A DNA stretch of 64,000 bases from Microbulbifer bruguierae (GTDB taxonomy: Bacteria; Pseudomonadota; Gammaproteobacteria; Pseudomonadales; Cellvibrionaceae). Location: assembly GCF_029869925.1 (NCBI RefSeq), contig NZ_CP118605.1:806001-870000 (forward strand), in the 5' to 3' direction. The translations under genes and the position numbers were made by a program. Of the stretch, positions 47,316 to 56,458 are shown piece after piece. How positions within the stretch are numbered: the stretch's first letter is position 1; every line of letters begins with the position of its first letter. Under the pieces are notes generated by a model. That model saw only the letters and a list, made by a program, of their open reading frames with translations, ran no database searches and was not told the DNA's origin.

Positions 47316-47831
47316 TTAACGGGCCGCGGCAAATTGCTCGACGCGAGCCTGCTGAAGTGCAGCCAGGTCCTGTACCCAATGAATGTCGCTAACGGCAACC
47401 TGTTGGCCGGTGTAGCGGGCCAGAGCGGCGGTAATCTGCTGCAGATCCCGGGACTCGCCGGCAACCGCTTCCAGAGGCAGCGCAATCCAGGCGTCTCCAC
47501 GCTGATCAATGACCGGTTTCCCGCTATTGATGACTGCCGCCTGAGAGTTCTCTGTCCCCTGGTCGACAGCAGTCAAATGACGATCAATCGCGGATGAGCC
47601 ACCTGCTGGCAGGTAGATGGTGCCGTTGGTGAAGTCCACCGCAAACGCGACAATTCCGGGCAAAATGCCGAACAGCAGCGCCGCGCCGTCCAGAATCACC
47701 ACGGCGGGATCGACCCGACCACCGGTCTGCCCCTTGCGCTCCGGGTACAGCATGTAACCACAGGCAGTGAGGTTCAGCACTAGAGTAAAGAGGCAGCTGG
47801 CGGCTATGCCGCGCTTGATGGATCTGTTCAT
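47316..47831 (-). CDS. Conserved lipoprotein of unknown function
   Basis: A 171-residue lipoprotein. The signal peptide ends at lipobox LTAC, with Cys at about residue 24. The segment MLYPERKGQTGGRVDPAVVILDGAALLFGILPGIVAFAVDF is a hallmark of a small conserved gammaproteobacterial family with two hydrophobic patches; I do not know its function. The C-terminal part is helical and Ala/Gln-rich (AALQQARVEQFAAAR). The ATG giving MNRSIKRGIAAS is chosen; a GGA lies nine bases upstream. It is upstream of the DUF3445 gene on the same strand. Confidence 0.75.
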   Translation of the reverse strand: MNRSIKRGIAASCLFTLVLNLTACGYMLYPERKGQTGGRVDPAVVILDGAALLFGILPGIVAFAVDFTNGTIYLPAGGSSAIDRHLTAVDQGTENSQAAVINSGKPVIDQRGDAWIALPLEAVAGESRDLQQITAALARYTGQQVAVSDIHWVQDLAALQQARVEQFAAAR

Positions 47832-48119
47832 GGAATCTTGTCCTTCACTTATTCGCAAGGGGCCGCGACACAGGCTTGTTACGGCCAGCGGATCGGGCAA
47901 CAGTGCCGCTCGGCTAACGCAGGCAAGAATACCCGATTTGCCTGGTCAGCCGAAGATGGCGCCGGTTATATCTTTGTGCGCCAGGTCGCAGACTGTGCGA
48001 CCACTTTAACGGATTTCTCAACGTCCGGAATAAGCTGTCTATTAGTCAACCGATGAAGCGCCAACTTTTCATCTGGGCAAACCACACCCCGAGCCCCTGC
48101 CTAAACTTTAAACAGCACC

Positions 48120-48306
48120 TGCTGAGGTATGTCAGGGAGCAGTACAACATTTCTGTTGGTGTGGTAGTGGTTTGCACCACGCAATGACCAGGGCAGTGAG
48201 TAGTCGTCAATGGTCTGACGTCAGAAATTTCAAGGAGCAGTAGTCTCAGCAGGTGCCGCCAGGGATTGGCAGAAGCGCGGTGTTCGCAAGAGCACCGCGC
48301 TTTTTT
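48120..48306 (+). ncRNA. Candidate small RNA ending at a strong terminator
   Basis: Upstream of the 48273-48306 terminator the sequence has short inverted repeats (GTGGT...ACCAC) and three AGGA/GGGA patches at about 48134, 48232 and 48261, reminiscent of but far fewer than in Rsm-type sRNAs. I could not find a promoter, so the 5' end is a guess. A 19-codon ATG frame inside it lacks support. Confidence 0.28.
48273..48306 (+). terminator. Strong intrinsic terminator with no upstream plus-strand gene
   Basis: The 10-base stem AAGCGCGGTG / CACCGCGCTT has a 10-base loop and is followed by TTTTTT. It has the classic form and orientation for plus-strand transcription. Confidence 0.85.
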
Positions 48307-48565
48307 ATTACGTGGAATTCGCCCAGCTTCGCAGTCCCATTACATCTGTCGGATTACCTGCACATCGTGCGTGTCGAATTTTTGCACCAACGATTACGAA
48401 ATTATCCACTAAAGAAGTGAGACCTGGCAGTGATTTCCTTCAAGCTGCACTGGACTATTCTGAACTCTTGCTTCAAATCGGTATCCTGCTCAGCATCTTG
48501 TGATCAAAAGCCGGATACTCTGGCCATCAATACACCATCGCCTAACCTCTCTGCGGAGCCAACGC

Positions 48566-49699
48566 ATGCATATCAGCAGCGCCTTTGACAGTGGCAACAT
48601 CACCGTCATCACTACAGAAAGCAACCCCATCGAGCTGGCTATTCAAGTCGACAACCAGTCGGACTTTTACCAGTGGTTCCACTTCCGTCTCGACGGTGAC
48701 GTAGGACAGGAATACCCTCTGCGCATTAGCAATGCCGGCAAGGCAGCCTACCCCGAAGGCTGGCAGAATTACCGCGTATGCGCGTCCTATGACCGCCACA
48801 ACTGGTTTCGCATTGATGCCCACTACGATGGCTCGGTACTGGACTTCACTGTGGCATTGGATCAACCCAGTATTTACCTGGCCTACTTTGCCCCCTTCTC
48901 CTGGGAGCGGCATCTCGACATGCTGGCGTGGACACAGTCCGATGAACGGGTGCAATCAGAGACCCTCGGACAGACCCTGGACGGTCGCGATATGACCCTG
49001 CTCACCATCGGCAACAGGGAAATCGCCAGCCGCAAAGTGTGGATGATCGCCCGCCAGCATCCTGGCGAAACCATGGCGGAGTGGTTCGTGGAAGGTTTTC
49101 TGGAAACCCTGCTGGATGAATCCAACCCCGCCGCCCTTAGCCTGCTCAAAGACACTGTTTTTTATGTCGTACCGAACATGAACCCCGATGGCAGCGTACG
49201 CGGACACCTGCGTACCAATGCCGCCGGTGCCAACCTGAATCGGGAATGGCAGGACCCAACCATGGAACGCAGCCCGGAAGTCTACCTGGTGCGCGAACGT
49301 ATGCTCGCCACCGGTGGCGATATCTTCCTCGATATTCACGGCGACGAAGCGCTGCCATTCAATTTCGTCGCAGGGTGTGAGGGCATCCCTGGTTACGATG
49401 AACAACATGCGGCGCTCGAAAATACGTTCAAGCAGGCATATGTCAAAGTCAGCCCCGACTTCCAGACCGAGCGCGGCTACCCACTCGACAAACCCGGAGA
49501 GGCGAATATGACCGTGGGCACCAACTGGTGCGGTCACCAGTTCCGCACCCTGGCGTTGACCCTGGAAATGCCGTTTAAGGATAACGATAACCTCCCAGAC
49601 CCCATTGAAGGCTGGTCTCCTGCGCGCTGTCGCCAGCTGGCCAAGGATATGCTGTTCCCGATCCGGGAAACCCTGGCATACATGGATGAAGCAGAATAA
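48566..49699 (+). CDS. M14 zinc carboxypeptidase, cytosolic-carboxypeptidase-like
   Basis: A 377-residue protein with an N-terminal beta-sandwich domain (QSDFYQWFHFRLDGDVGQEY) followed by an M14 catalytic domain. Zinc ligands are His/Glu in ARQHPGETMAEW and His in FLDIHGDEALPF; the catalytic Glu is in LTLEMPFKDND, and NPDGSVRGHLRTN is a substrate-binding loop. This layout is the cytosolic carboxypeptidase (CCP/M14D-like) subfamily, whose bacterial substrates are unknown. There is no signal peptide. The ATG giving MHISSAFDSGNITVI is chosen. The M28 peptidase gene follows by about 60 bases. Confidence 0.9.
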   Translation: MHISSAFDSGNITVITTESNPIELAIQVDNQSDFYQWFHFRLDGDVGQEYPLRISNAGKAAYPEGWQNYRVCASYDRHNWFRIDAHYDGSVLDFTVALDQPSIYLAYFAPFSWERHLDMLAWTQSDERVQSETLGQTLDGRDMTLLTIGNREIASRKVWMIARQHPGETMAEWFVEGFLETLLDESNPAALSLLKDTVFYVVPNMNPDGSVRGHLRTNAAGANLNREWQDPTMERSPEVYLVRERMLATGGDIFLDIHGDEALPFNFVAGCEGIPGYDEQHAALENTFKQAYVKVSPDFQTERGYPLDKPGEANMTVGTNWCGHQFRTLALTLEMPFKDNDNLPDPIEGWSPARCRQLAKDMLFPIRETLAYMDEAE

Positions 49700-49758
49700 T
49701 TCACAGCGCGACAATGGCCCTAATACAAAGAATTCGATAATCAGAAAAAGGAAACTTC

Positions 49759-51564
49759 ATGCACAAGACCATTCGATGGCGACACCTGGCACTGCCGGTA
49801 GCACTCGCGGTCGGTATCGCCGCCGGTTGCAGCAAAAGTGACGATAGCAGCGCGGAAAACACCGCTGCTGATACCACTCAAACGGAACAAACCGGCGAGC
49901 GCAAACTATTGCCGCCAAAAGAGATGCCGACGGTCGACGTGATCGACGCACCGACTCTGGATGCCGCAGGCGAAGCAGAAATAGCAGAAATTGCCCAGGA
50001 TCTGCACAAGCACGTTGCGGTGCTCGCATCCGATAAGTTCGAAGGACGTGCGCCAGCCACCCAAGGGGAAGAGCTCACCGTCAACTACCTTGCAGACCAA
50101 TTCAAAAAAATCGGACTGCAACCGGGCGCAATTGACGAACACGGCAATCCCAGCTGGTTCCAGCAGGTGCCCGTAGTCGAAATGCAGATCGAAAGTACCC
50201 CACTGCTAATCAGGGGCAAGGACTACCAGCAATCCCTGAAACCGATCCAGGACATGGTGGCCTTTACCCAGCGCCAGCTCCCGCAAAGCAAGCTGCAAGA
50301 CAGCGAGCTGGTATTTGTTGGCTACGGTATCGTTGCACCGGAAAATAACTGGAACGACTACCAAGGTCTGGATATGCGCGGCAAGACCGCCGTCATTCTG
50401 GTCAATGATCCCGGCTATGCCACTCAGGACAAGAGCCTGTTCAACGGCAATGCCATGACCTACTACGGCCGCTGGAACTACAAGTTCGAAGAAGCCGCCC
50501 GACAAGGCGCAGACGGCGCCATCATCATCCACGAAACCGGAGCCGCCGGTTATCCCTGGGAAGTAGTGAGCGGCAGCTGGACCGGCGCCCAGATCAGCCT
50601 TGCAGCAGACAATAAAAATGTCGACCGGGTGGCGGTGGAATCCTGGATCACTGGCGATGCCGCCTCAGCCCTGTTCAAGGCCGCCGGTCTCGACCTGGCC
50701 GCGGAAATGGACGCAGCGAAACAGCGCGGCTTCAAACCCAAGCCCCTGAATCTCACCGCCAGTGTCGACCTCAAGAGTGTGGTGCGTACCTCAACCTCCC
50801 GCAATGTGGTCGCCAAGCTACCGGGCAGCCAATACCCGGATGAAGCCGTGATTTACACCGCCCACTGGGACCACCTTGGCGTCAATGCCCATGCGGAAGG
50901 TGAAGACCAGATTTTCAATGGTGCCGTGGATAACGCCACCGGCACCGCCGGCCTGCTGGCGATGGCACATCAGTTCGCGAAACTGCCTGAAGCACCGCAA
51001 CGCTCCATTGTATTTGTCGCGGTTACGGCAGAAGAATCCGGGCTGCTCGGCTCGAAATACTACGCTGCCAACCCAGCGATTCCCCTGGAAAAAACCGTTG
51101 CCGGCATCAACTTTGATGCCATGGGCGTACTCGGTCCCATGCGCGATGTCATTGTGGTCGGATACGGCAACAGTGAACTGGAGAAAATGCTGGAAAAAGC
51201 CGCCGCCACTCAAGGCCGTTACCTCTCGCCGGAAGATCACCCCGAGCGCGGCTACTTTTACCGCTCCGATCATTTCAGCCTGGCGAAAAAAGGCGTTCCC
51301 ATGCTGTACTTTGATTCCGGTACGGACAGCTTCGAAAATGGCCGCCAATGGGCGCAAAAGAAGGGCGATGAGTACAACGCTCACGCCTACCACAAGCCGG
51401 GCGATGAATACGATCCGCAGTGGAATCTCGAAGGCGCAGCCCTGGATCTGGCCCTCGGTATCGACCTCGGCCTGGCACTGGCAAACAGCCGCGACTGGCC
51501 GAACTGGTACGTGGGCAATGAATTCCGCGCTGCCCGCGATGCCAGCGGTGACGCACGAAAATAA
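49759..51564 (+). CDS. M28-family zinc aminopeptidase lipoprotein
   Basis: A 601-residue lipoprotein peptidase. The signal peptide ends at lipobox AAGC with a Cys at about 24, followed by an acidic/Thr-rich linker. A PA-like insert (VGYGIVAPENNWNDYQGLD, TAVILVNDPGY) precedes the M28 core: metal ligands His/Asp in YTAHWDHLGV, Asp in NGAVDNATGTAGLL, the catalytic Glu pair in TAEESGLLGSKYY, Asp in NFDAMG, and the last His in YRSDHFSLAKKG. It is likely periplasmic or outer-membrane bound. It is probably in an operon with the M14 gene, ending at a terminator. Confidence 0.92.
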   Translation: MHKTIRWRHLALPVALAVGIAAGCSKSDDSSAENTAADTTQTEQTGERKLLPPKEMPTVDVIDAPTLDAAGEAEIAEIAQDLHKHVAVLASDKFEGRAPATQGEELTVNYLADQFKKIGLQPGAIDEHGNPSWFQQVPVVEMQIESTPLLIRGKDYQQSLKPIQDMVAFTQRQLPQSKLQDSELVFVGYGIVAPENNWNDYQGLDMRGKTAVILVNDPGYATQDKSLFNGNAMTYYGRWNYKFEEAARQGADGAIIIHETGAAGYPWEVVSGSWTGAQISLAADNKNVDRVAVESWITGDAASALFKAAGLDLAAEMDAAKQRGFKPKPLNLTASVDLKSVVRTSTSRNVVAKLPGSQYPDEAVIYTAHWDHLGVNAHAEGEDQIFNGAVDNATGTAGLLAMAHQFAKLPEAPQRSIVFVAVTAEESGLLGSKYYAANPAIPLEKTVAGINFDAMGVLGPMRDVIVVGYGNSELEKMLEKAAATQGRYLSPEDHPERGYFYRSDHFSLAKKGVPMLYFDSGTDSFENGRQWAQKKGDEYNAHAYHKPGDEYDPQWNLEGAALDLALGIDLGLALANSRDWPNWYVGNEFRAARDASGDARK

Positions 51565-51606
51565 ACCGCTGGCGACTACGCGCTGCGCAGGTTAACCACA
51601 AGAAGA

Positions 51607-51632
51607 GCGTCGCATATGCGGCGCCCTTTTTG
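51607..51632 (+). terminator. Terminator after the M28 gene
   Basis: The stem GCGTCG / CGGCGC with loop CATATG and a following CCTTTTTG is in the plus orientation, directly downstream of the peptidase gene. Confidence 0.72.
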
Positions 51633-51665
51633 TTGGTGACGCTCTCAACCTACTTCTTTTTTAAC

Positions 51666-52025
51666 TTAAAGCTCGACGAAGGTCTTGAAACCACCCCAGA
51701 ACATACGCTTGCCGTCAAACGGCACACTGTCAGGCGCCATTCCCGCAAGCCTTGGATCCGCCATGACCTTCTTGTTGATTTCGTCGCGCTGCTCACGGGA
51801 TTCATACACGATCCAGGAAAAAACCACAGTCTCCCCCTCTTCCAGTTTCACGCTCTGGGGAAAAGATGTGACCTTGCCTGACTGAACGTCATCGGCAACG
51901 CATTCCACATACTCCAACGCACCGTACTCCTTCCATATGGACCCAGCCAGTTCTGCCAGGGCCCGGTATTCGTCCAGTTTGTCGGTTGGAACCGGCACCA
52001 CAAATCCATCTACATATCGGGACAT
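51666..52025 (-). CDS. DUF1428 family protein
   Basis: A 119-residue cytosolic protein of the DUF1428 (dimeric alpha-beta barrel) family: SRYVDGFVVPVPTDKLDEYR at the start and VFSWIVYESREQRDEINKKV, MAPDSVPFDGKRMFWGGF at the end. Function unknown; related proteins occur with ligand-binding or oxidative enzymes. ATG 52025 has AGGAGG seven bases upstream; the GTG 6 bases earlier lies within the ribosome-binding site. No operon partner. Confidence 0.86.
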   Translation of the reverse strand: MSRYVDGFVVPVPTDKLDEYRALAELAGSIWKEYGALEYVECVADDVQSGKVTSFPQSVKLEEGETVVFSWIVYESREQRDEINKKVMADPRLAGMAPDSVPFDGKRMFWGGFKTFVEL

Positions 52026-52083
52026 TTCCACACCTCCTTGAGTGTTTTATCTAGGCCCCTCCATTGAAGCACTTTTCGGCCAC

Positions 52084-52113
52084 AAAAAAACCCGCTGCTG
52101 GCAGCGGGTTTTT
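52084..52113. terminator. Terminator between DUF1428 and fadD
   Basis: The stem AACCCGCTGC / GCAGCGGGTT with A and T flanks. It best serves fadD, whose transcript runs leftward through it. Confidence 0.88.
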
Positions 52114-52193
52114 ACTTTCATACTACGAGGCTCGATTCCAGGCTCGTCTTCAACTATTTGCACGCATTTTTCTACGCGCTAACAACCATACAA

Positions 52194-53831
52194 TTATGCA
52201 CTGACGGCTTCGCCCATTTTCTTCATTTCCTCATCGCGCAGTTCGCGGCGCAGAATTTTTCCGACATTGGTTTTCGGCAGATCTTCCCGGAACTCAATGT
52301 TTTTGGGCACTTTGTAGGCCGTCATATTTTCACGACAGTAGGCGATAACCTCTTCGGCACTCAGGGAAGCGTCGGCCTTGACCACAAACAGCTTCACTGC
52401 TTCGCCGCTGCGCTCATCGGGAATCCCCACTGCAGCCGCCTCGGTAACCTTCGGGTGTGCACTGACGATATCCTCGATCTCATTCGGGTACACATTGAAA
52501 CCGGAGACAATAATCATGTCTTTCTTACGATCGACAATCTTGATGTAGCCATCGTCCTGAATGACCGCCATATCGCCAGTTTTCAGCCAACCATCTGGAT
52601 CGATGGTTTCCCCAGTGGCCTCCGGGCGCTCCCAGTAACCCTTCATTACCTGTGGGCCGCGCACACAGAGTTCGCCGGGAGTGTTGTTAGGGAGGTCGTT
52701 GCCGTTTTCATCTATCACCTTCACTTCCGTTCCCGGAACCGGCAGACCCACAGTGCCCAACTGCACAGCTTCCGCCGGGTTGAACGACACCACAGGCGAA
52801 GTTTCTGTCATGCCATAACCTTCGGTAACCACACAGCCCGTCATCTGCTCCCACTTTTCTGCCGTTGCGCGGGTCAGTGCCATACCGCCGGAACACGTGG
52901 TGTGCAGCTTACTGAAATCAAGATTGGCAAAATCCGGATTGCGCATCAGGCCATTGAACAGCGTGTTCAGACCGACAAATCCAGTAAAACGCTTGCCCTT
53001 CAGGGTCTTTACGAAACCCGGGATATCCCGCGGATTCGGGATCAGTAGAGAGTGGCTGCCGGTCGTCAGCAGGCACATGCAGTGAATGGTGAACGCGTAA
53101 ATGTGATAGAGCGGCAGTGGCGAAATGTAAAACTCCTCGCCTTCCTTCATGGAATCGCCGAGCGCTTCGCGCACCTGCTCCATGTTGGCAACCAGGTTTC
53201 GATTGGTGAGCATGGCGCCCTTGGCTACGCCAGTGGTTCCGCCTGTGTACTGCAGTACCGCGATATCATCCGGTGTCCGCTGCACATCCTGATGCGGCCT
53301 GGATGCACCCAAAGTCATCGCACTGCGGAAATCCACCTGGTTGGCAAAACTGAATTCCGGCACCATTTTCTTGATGTATTTGGCAACACTGTTGATCAGC
53401 AGACGCTTGACCGGCGAATGCAGGTCGGCAATCTCGGAAACAATGACCTGCTCTACGGAGGTTTCCGCAACTACCGATGAAGCGGTATCCGCGATATTCG
53501 CGAGCACGACGAGAGCTTTGGCACCAGAGTCATTCAATTGATGCTTGAGTTCTCTCTGGGTATACAGAGGGTTGGTGTTGACTACGATCAGTCCGGCGCG
53601 CAGCGCACCAAATACAACCACAGGATATTGCAATACATTGGGCAACTGCACGGCAATACGATCACCGGGCTTCAGATTGGTATGATTCTGCAGGTAGGAA
53701 GCGAAGTTGGCACTGAGTCGGTCGATGTCGCCAATCGTCAGGGTATGCCCCAGGCAAGTAAATCCGGGGCGTTCTGCATACTTGGCTGCGGCACTGGAAA
53801 ATACGTCAAGAATACTGCGTTCGATGTCCAA
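52194..53831 (-). CDS. fadD: Long-chain fatty acid-CoA ligase FadD
   Basis: FadD activates fatty acids with ATP and CoA at the inner face of the membrane before beta-oxidation. The 545-residue protein has the P-loop-like motif YTGGTTGVAKGAML, the adenylation motif TEGYGMTETSPV, GWLKTGDMAVIQDDGY, and the catalytic Lys in PKTNVGKILRREL. Length and motifs fit FadD-type acyl-CoA synthetases. The start is TTG with GGGAG seven bases upstream; no in-frame ATG lies near. It is transcribed separately from the downstream DUF1428 gene. I see no PsrA-like site upstream. Confidence 0.93.
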   Translation of the reverse strand: MDIERSILDVFSSAAAKYAERPGFTCLGHTLTIGDIDRLSANFASYLQNHTNLKPGDRIAVQLPNVLQYPVVVFGALRAGLIVVNTNPLYTQRELKHQLNDSGAKALVVLANIADTASSVVAETSVEQVIVSEIADLHSPVKRLLINSVAKYIKKMVPEFSFANQVDFRSAMTLGASRPHQDVQRTPDDIAVLQYTGGTTGVAKGAMLTNRNLVANMEQVREALGDSMKEGEEFYISPLPLYHIYAFTIHCMCLLTTGSHSLLIPNPRDIPGFVKTLKGKRFTGFVGLNTLFNGLMRNPDFANLDFSKLHTTCSGGMALTRATAEKWEQMTGCVVTEGYGMTETSPVVSFNPAEAVQLGTVGLPVPGTEVKVIDENGNDLPNNTPGELCVRGPQVMKGYWERPEATGETIDPDGWLKTGDMAVIQDDGYIKIVDRKKDMIIVSGFNVYPNEIEDIVSAHPKVTEAAAVGIPDERSGEAVKLFVVKADASLSAEEVIAYCRENMTAYKVPKNIEFREDLPKTNVGKILRRELRDEEMKKMGEAVSA

Positions 53832-54212
53832 CTGATTTCTCCCAATCCTGTTGTTTTTGTGGGCTTGTCCGCCACGAGCATATCGCTATCTTTGTCCCGA
53901 GAATTATCCTTCAAGGAAAAGACGGAAGATACCATTTCGAACCGTAAACCTGGCTGAAACCAACCGGCCGTCTGAGATCGTGGTAGATATACTCCATGTC
54001 CGTTTTATAGCCGAAATTCATCGACGAAGGGGGGCGCGGACAAAGGATTATTGTAAGTTTTGTACGTTATCCGGTGATTGTTGCTAAAAGTGGCCATTTG
54101 CCCGCCTCGATTCACGAGACATCAAAGGGACTACCCGGGATATTTGCCAATTCCGGCGCTATTGGATCACCGATACCCCGGCTTTTCTATTCCGCGACAG
54201 GTAATCCGACGG
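53832..54212. other. fadD upstream region
   Basis: About 380 bases between the SCP2 gene and fadD, both on the minus strand. A possible -35 TTGAAG with a poor -10 lies about 80 bases before fadD. No repeat, RNA gene or CAAAC-N-GTTTG operator is seen. Confidence 0.4.
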
Positions 54213-54557
54213 TCAACCGTGAGCGGAGAAAAGGTCCGCCAATGCCGCAGCAAGCTGTCGGTTGCCGGTGAAGCAAATATCGCCAAGCAAAAAGGCATGA
54301 CGCGCGCTCAATTGGCCATCAACAATGTCGTTAAGGGTTTTGAACGACATCTCCAGTTCCAGGTCAGCATTGTCTGCAACCCCCAAAACCTGAACGGTTT
54401 CGAGAGGGACGTTTTCACTAGCGCACTCACTGTTTCGATCAACCTGAACCTGAAGGTAAAAATCGCTACCATCGGGCAACCGAAACTGTACCCGAGTGCT
54501 ATTTGGCACACAAGTTAACCGCTGTAGCCGCGCGAGGATCTGTTCCGGTAAATGCAT
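54213..54557 (-). CDS. SCP2 sterol-binding domain protein
   Basis: A 114-residue protein that is a single SCP2-like domain: LELEMSFKTLNDIVDGQL with SARHAFLLGDICFTGNRQLAAAL matches the lipid-binding core of the family. It may carry acyl or isoprenoid lipids, or resemble the accessory SCP2 domain of UbiJ-type proteins. No membrane segment is present. It lies between the acyl-CoA dehydrogenase and fadD, so a lipid-handling role fits, although a link to those genes is inference. The upstream acyl-CoA dehydrogenase has its own terminator just before it. Confidence 0.75.
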   Translation of the reverse strand: MHLPEQILARLQRLTCVPNSTRVQFRLPDGSDFYLQVQVDRNSECASENVPLETVQVLGVADNADLELEMSFKTLNDIVDGQLSARHAFLLGDICFTGNRQLAAALADLFSAHG

Positions 54558-54615
54558 CGGTGCTCCGGCATTGACTGGCTCTACTACTCACCGAAATTGG
54601 TGAACGCCAGATTCA

Positions 54616-54649
54616 AAAACACCGCCGCTGTTACCAGCGGCGGTGTTTT
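54616..54649 (-). terminator. Terminator of the acyl-CoA dehydrogenase gene
   Basis: The 15-base perfect stem AAAACACCGCCGCTG / CAGCGGCGGTGTTTT with loop TTAC lies directly after the stop. Confidence 0.9.
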
Positions 54650-54664
54650 CTCGTTGAATCAGGC

Positions 54665-56458
54665 TCAGAATACGAAGTGATCCGCATCCAGGCCCATCAG
54701 GTTGTCAGCGCCACTTTGCATGGTGATCGCATGCGCGGCGGTGCGCGGCAGAATACGCTCGAAGTAGAATCGTGCAGTAGTCAGCTTGGCGCGATAGAAG
54801 TCTTCTTCTCCAGTGCCTGCCGCCAGTTTTTCAGTGGCAACTTTGGCAGACAATGCCCACAGGTAGGCCTGTACCGCGTAACCGGAGTACATCAGGTAAT
54901 CCACAGACGCCGCACCGACTTCGTCGGGGTTCTCCATGGCTTTTACGCCGATGTTCATGGTCAGTTCGCCCCACTGCTGATTGATTTCCTGCAGCTTGGC
55001 AACAAACGGGGCCAGGGCTTCATTGTCGATTTCTGCCTGGCAGAACTTGTGCACAATTTTGGTGAACTTGCGCAGCAGTTCTCCCTGACTCATCAGTACC
55101 TTACGACCCAGCAGGTCGAGGGCCTGAACACCGGTGGTTCCTTCGTAAATGGTGGAAATCCGGGCGTCACGTACGTTCTGCTCCATGCCCCACTCGGCGA
55201 TATAGCCATGGCCACCAAAGCACTGCATACCCAGGTTGGCGGACTCGTAGCCGGTTTCAGTCAGGAACGCTTTGGCAATCGGGGTCAGGAAAGCCAGTAA
55301 ATCGTCAGCCTCTTTGCGCTCTTCCTCGCTACCCACCTGGGTGCGGTCAACCTGCTGCGCGCACAGCAGGACCAGCATACGGCCACCCTCAGCAAATGCT
55401 TTCTGGGTCAGCAGCATACGGCGCACATCCGGGTGCACAATAATCGGGTCAGCCACACCTTGCGGATTTTTCGGGCCACTCAGGGAGCGCATCTGCAAGC
55501 GGTCTTTGGCGTAGGCCAGAGACTTCTGGAAGCCCGCTTCCGCGTGCGCTACACCTTGCAGCGCAGTACCCAGGCGCGCGGTGTTCATAAAGGTGAACAT
55601 GCAGTTCAGGCCTTTGTTCGGCGGGCCAATCAGGAAACCTTTGGCGCCGTCGAAATTCAGTACCGCAGTAGCGTTGCCGTGGATACCCATCTTGTGCTCC
55701 AGGGAACCACAGGTCACGCCATTGCGTTCGCCCACGGAACCGTCTGCATTCGGCATGAACTTGGGTACGATAAACAGGGAGATACCTTTGGTGCCGACAG
55801 GGGCGTCAGGCAGACGGGCCAGAACGATGTGGACGATGTTCTCGGCCATATCGTGCTCACCGGCAGAAATGAAAATCTTGGTCCCGGAAATCGAGTAAGA
55901 GCCGTCTTCATTGGGCTCAGCCTTGGAGCGCAAGATACCCAGGTCGGTACCACAGTGCGGCTCAGTCAGGCACATCGTGCCGGTCCAGCTACCTTCCACC
56001 AGCTTGGTCAGATAAGTGTGCTTCTGCTCGTCAGTACCGTGGGCTTCCAGGGTATTCATGGCGCCGTGAGACAAGCCAGGGTACATACCCCAGGACCAGT
56101 TGGCGGTGCCCACCATTTCGCTCAGAATGGTACCAAGAGAGGGCGGCAGGCCCTGCCCACCGTGATCTACATGGTGCGCCAGAGACGGCCAGCCGGCTTC
56201 GACGAATTGCTGGTAAGCTTCCTTGAAGCCTTCCGGGGTGGTGACTTCGCCGTCTTTCCAGGTGCAACCCTGCTGGTCACCTATCTGATTTAGCGGCGCG
56301 AGGACGTTCTCACAGAACTTGGCGCCCTCTTCCAGGATGGCATCCACCACGTCCGGGCTTGCATCTTCATAACCCAGAGTCGCATAGTGCTGATCCCAGT
56401 TCAGCAGCTCACGCATGGCGAAGCGCATATCTCGCAGCGGAATCTTGATCTCGCTCAT
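54665..56458 (-). CDS. Acyl-CoA dehydrogenase, large FadE type
   Basis: A 597-residue FAD-dependent acyl-CoA dehydrogenase, the first oxidising step of beta-oxidation. Seen: LTEPHCGTDLGILRS (FAD/substrate region), ISGTKIFISAGEHD, MQCFGGHGYIAEWGMEQ, and the catalytic Glu in ISTIYEGTTGVQALDLLGRK. The C-terminus ends LMGLDADHFVF. The ~190-residue C-terminal extension and length match the large gammaproteobacterial enzymes (such as PA0506/PA0508 in Pseudomonas), not classical 380-residue dehydrogenases. The chain length handled is unknown. The ATG has AGGG eight bases upstream. It complements fadD and fadBA in this window. Confidence 0.92.
   Translation of the reverse strand: MSEIKIPLRDMRFAMRELLNWDQHYATLGYEDASPDVVDAILEEGAKFCENVLAPLNQIGDQQGCTWKDGEVTTPEGFKEAYQQFVEAGWPSLAHHVDHGGQGLPPSLGTILSEMVGTANWSWGMYPGLSHGAMNTLEAHGTDEQKHTYLTKLVEGSWTGTMCLTEPHCGTDLGILRSKAEPNEDGSYSISGTKIFISAGEHDMAENIVHIVLARLPDAPVGTKGISLFIVPKFMPNADGSVGERNGVTCGSLEHKMGIHGNATAVLNFDGAKGFLIGPPNKGLNCMFTFMNTARLGTALQGVAHAEAGFQKSLAYAKDRLQMRSLSGPKNPQGVADPIIVHPDVRRMLLTQKAFAEGGRMLVLLCAQQVDRTQVGSEEERKEADDLLAFLTPIAKAFLTETGYESANLGMQCFGGHGYIAEWGMEQNVRDARISTIYEGTTGVQALDLLGRKVLMSQGELLRKFTKIVHKFCQAEIDNEALAPFVAKLQEINQQWGELTMNIGVKAMENPDEVGAASVDYLMYSGYAVQAYLWALSAKVATEKLAAGTGEEDFYRAKLTTARFYFERILPRTAAHAITMQSGADNLMGLDADHFVF

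Larger units (their letters stand above)
47832..48565. other. Intergenic region containing a possible small RNA
   Basis: About 730 bases without a gene between a minus-strand lipoprotein gene and the plus-strand M14 gene. A strong plus-strand terminator at 48273-48306 has no plus-strand protein gene in front of it, which points to a small transcript. After the terminator, no convincing promoter for the M14 gene is evident. Confidence 0.45.

Noticed and set aside
48184..48243. A 19-codon ATG frame in the possible small RNA
   Set aside because: Too short, no ribosome-binding site, and no conservation evidence available here.
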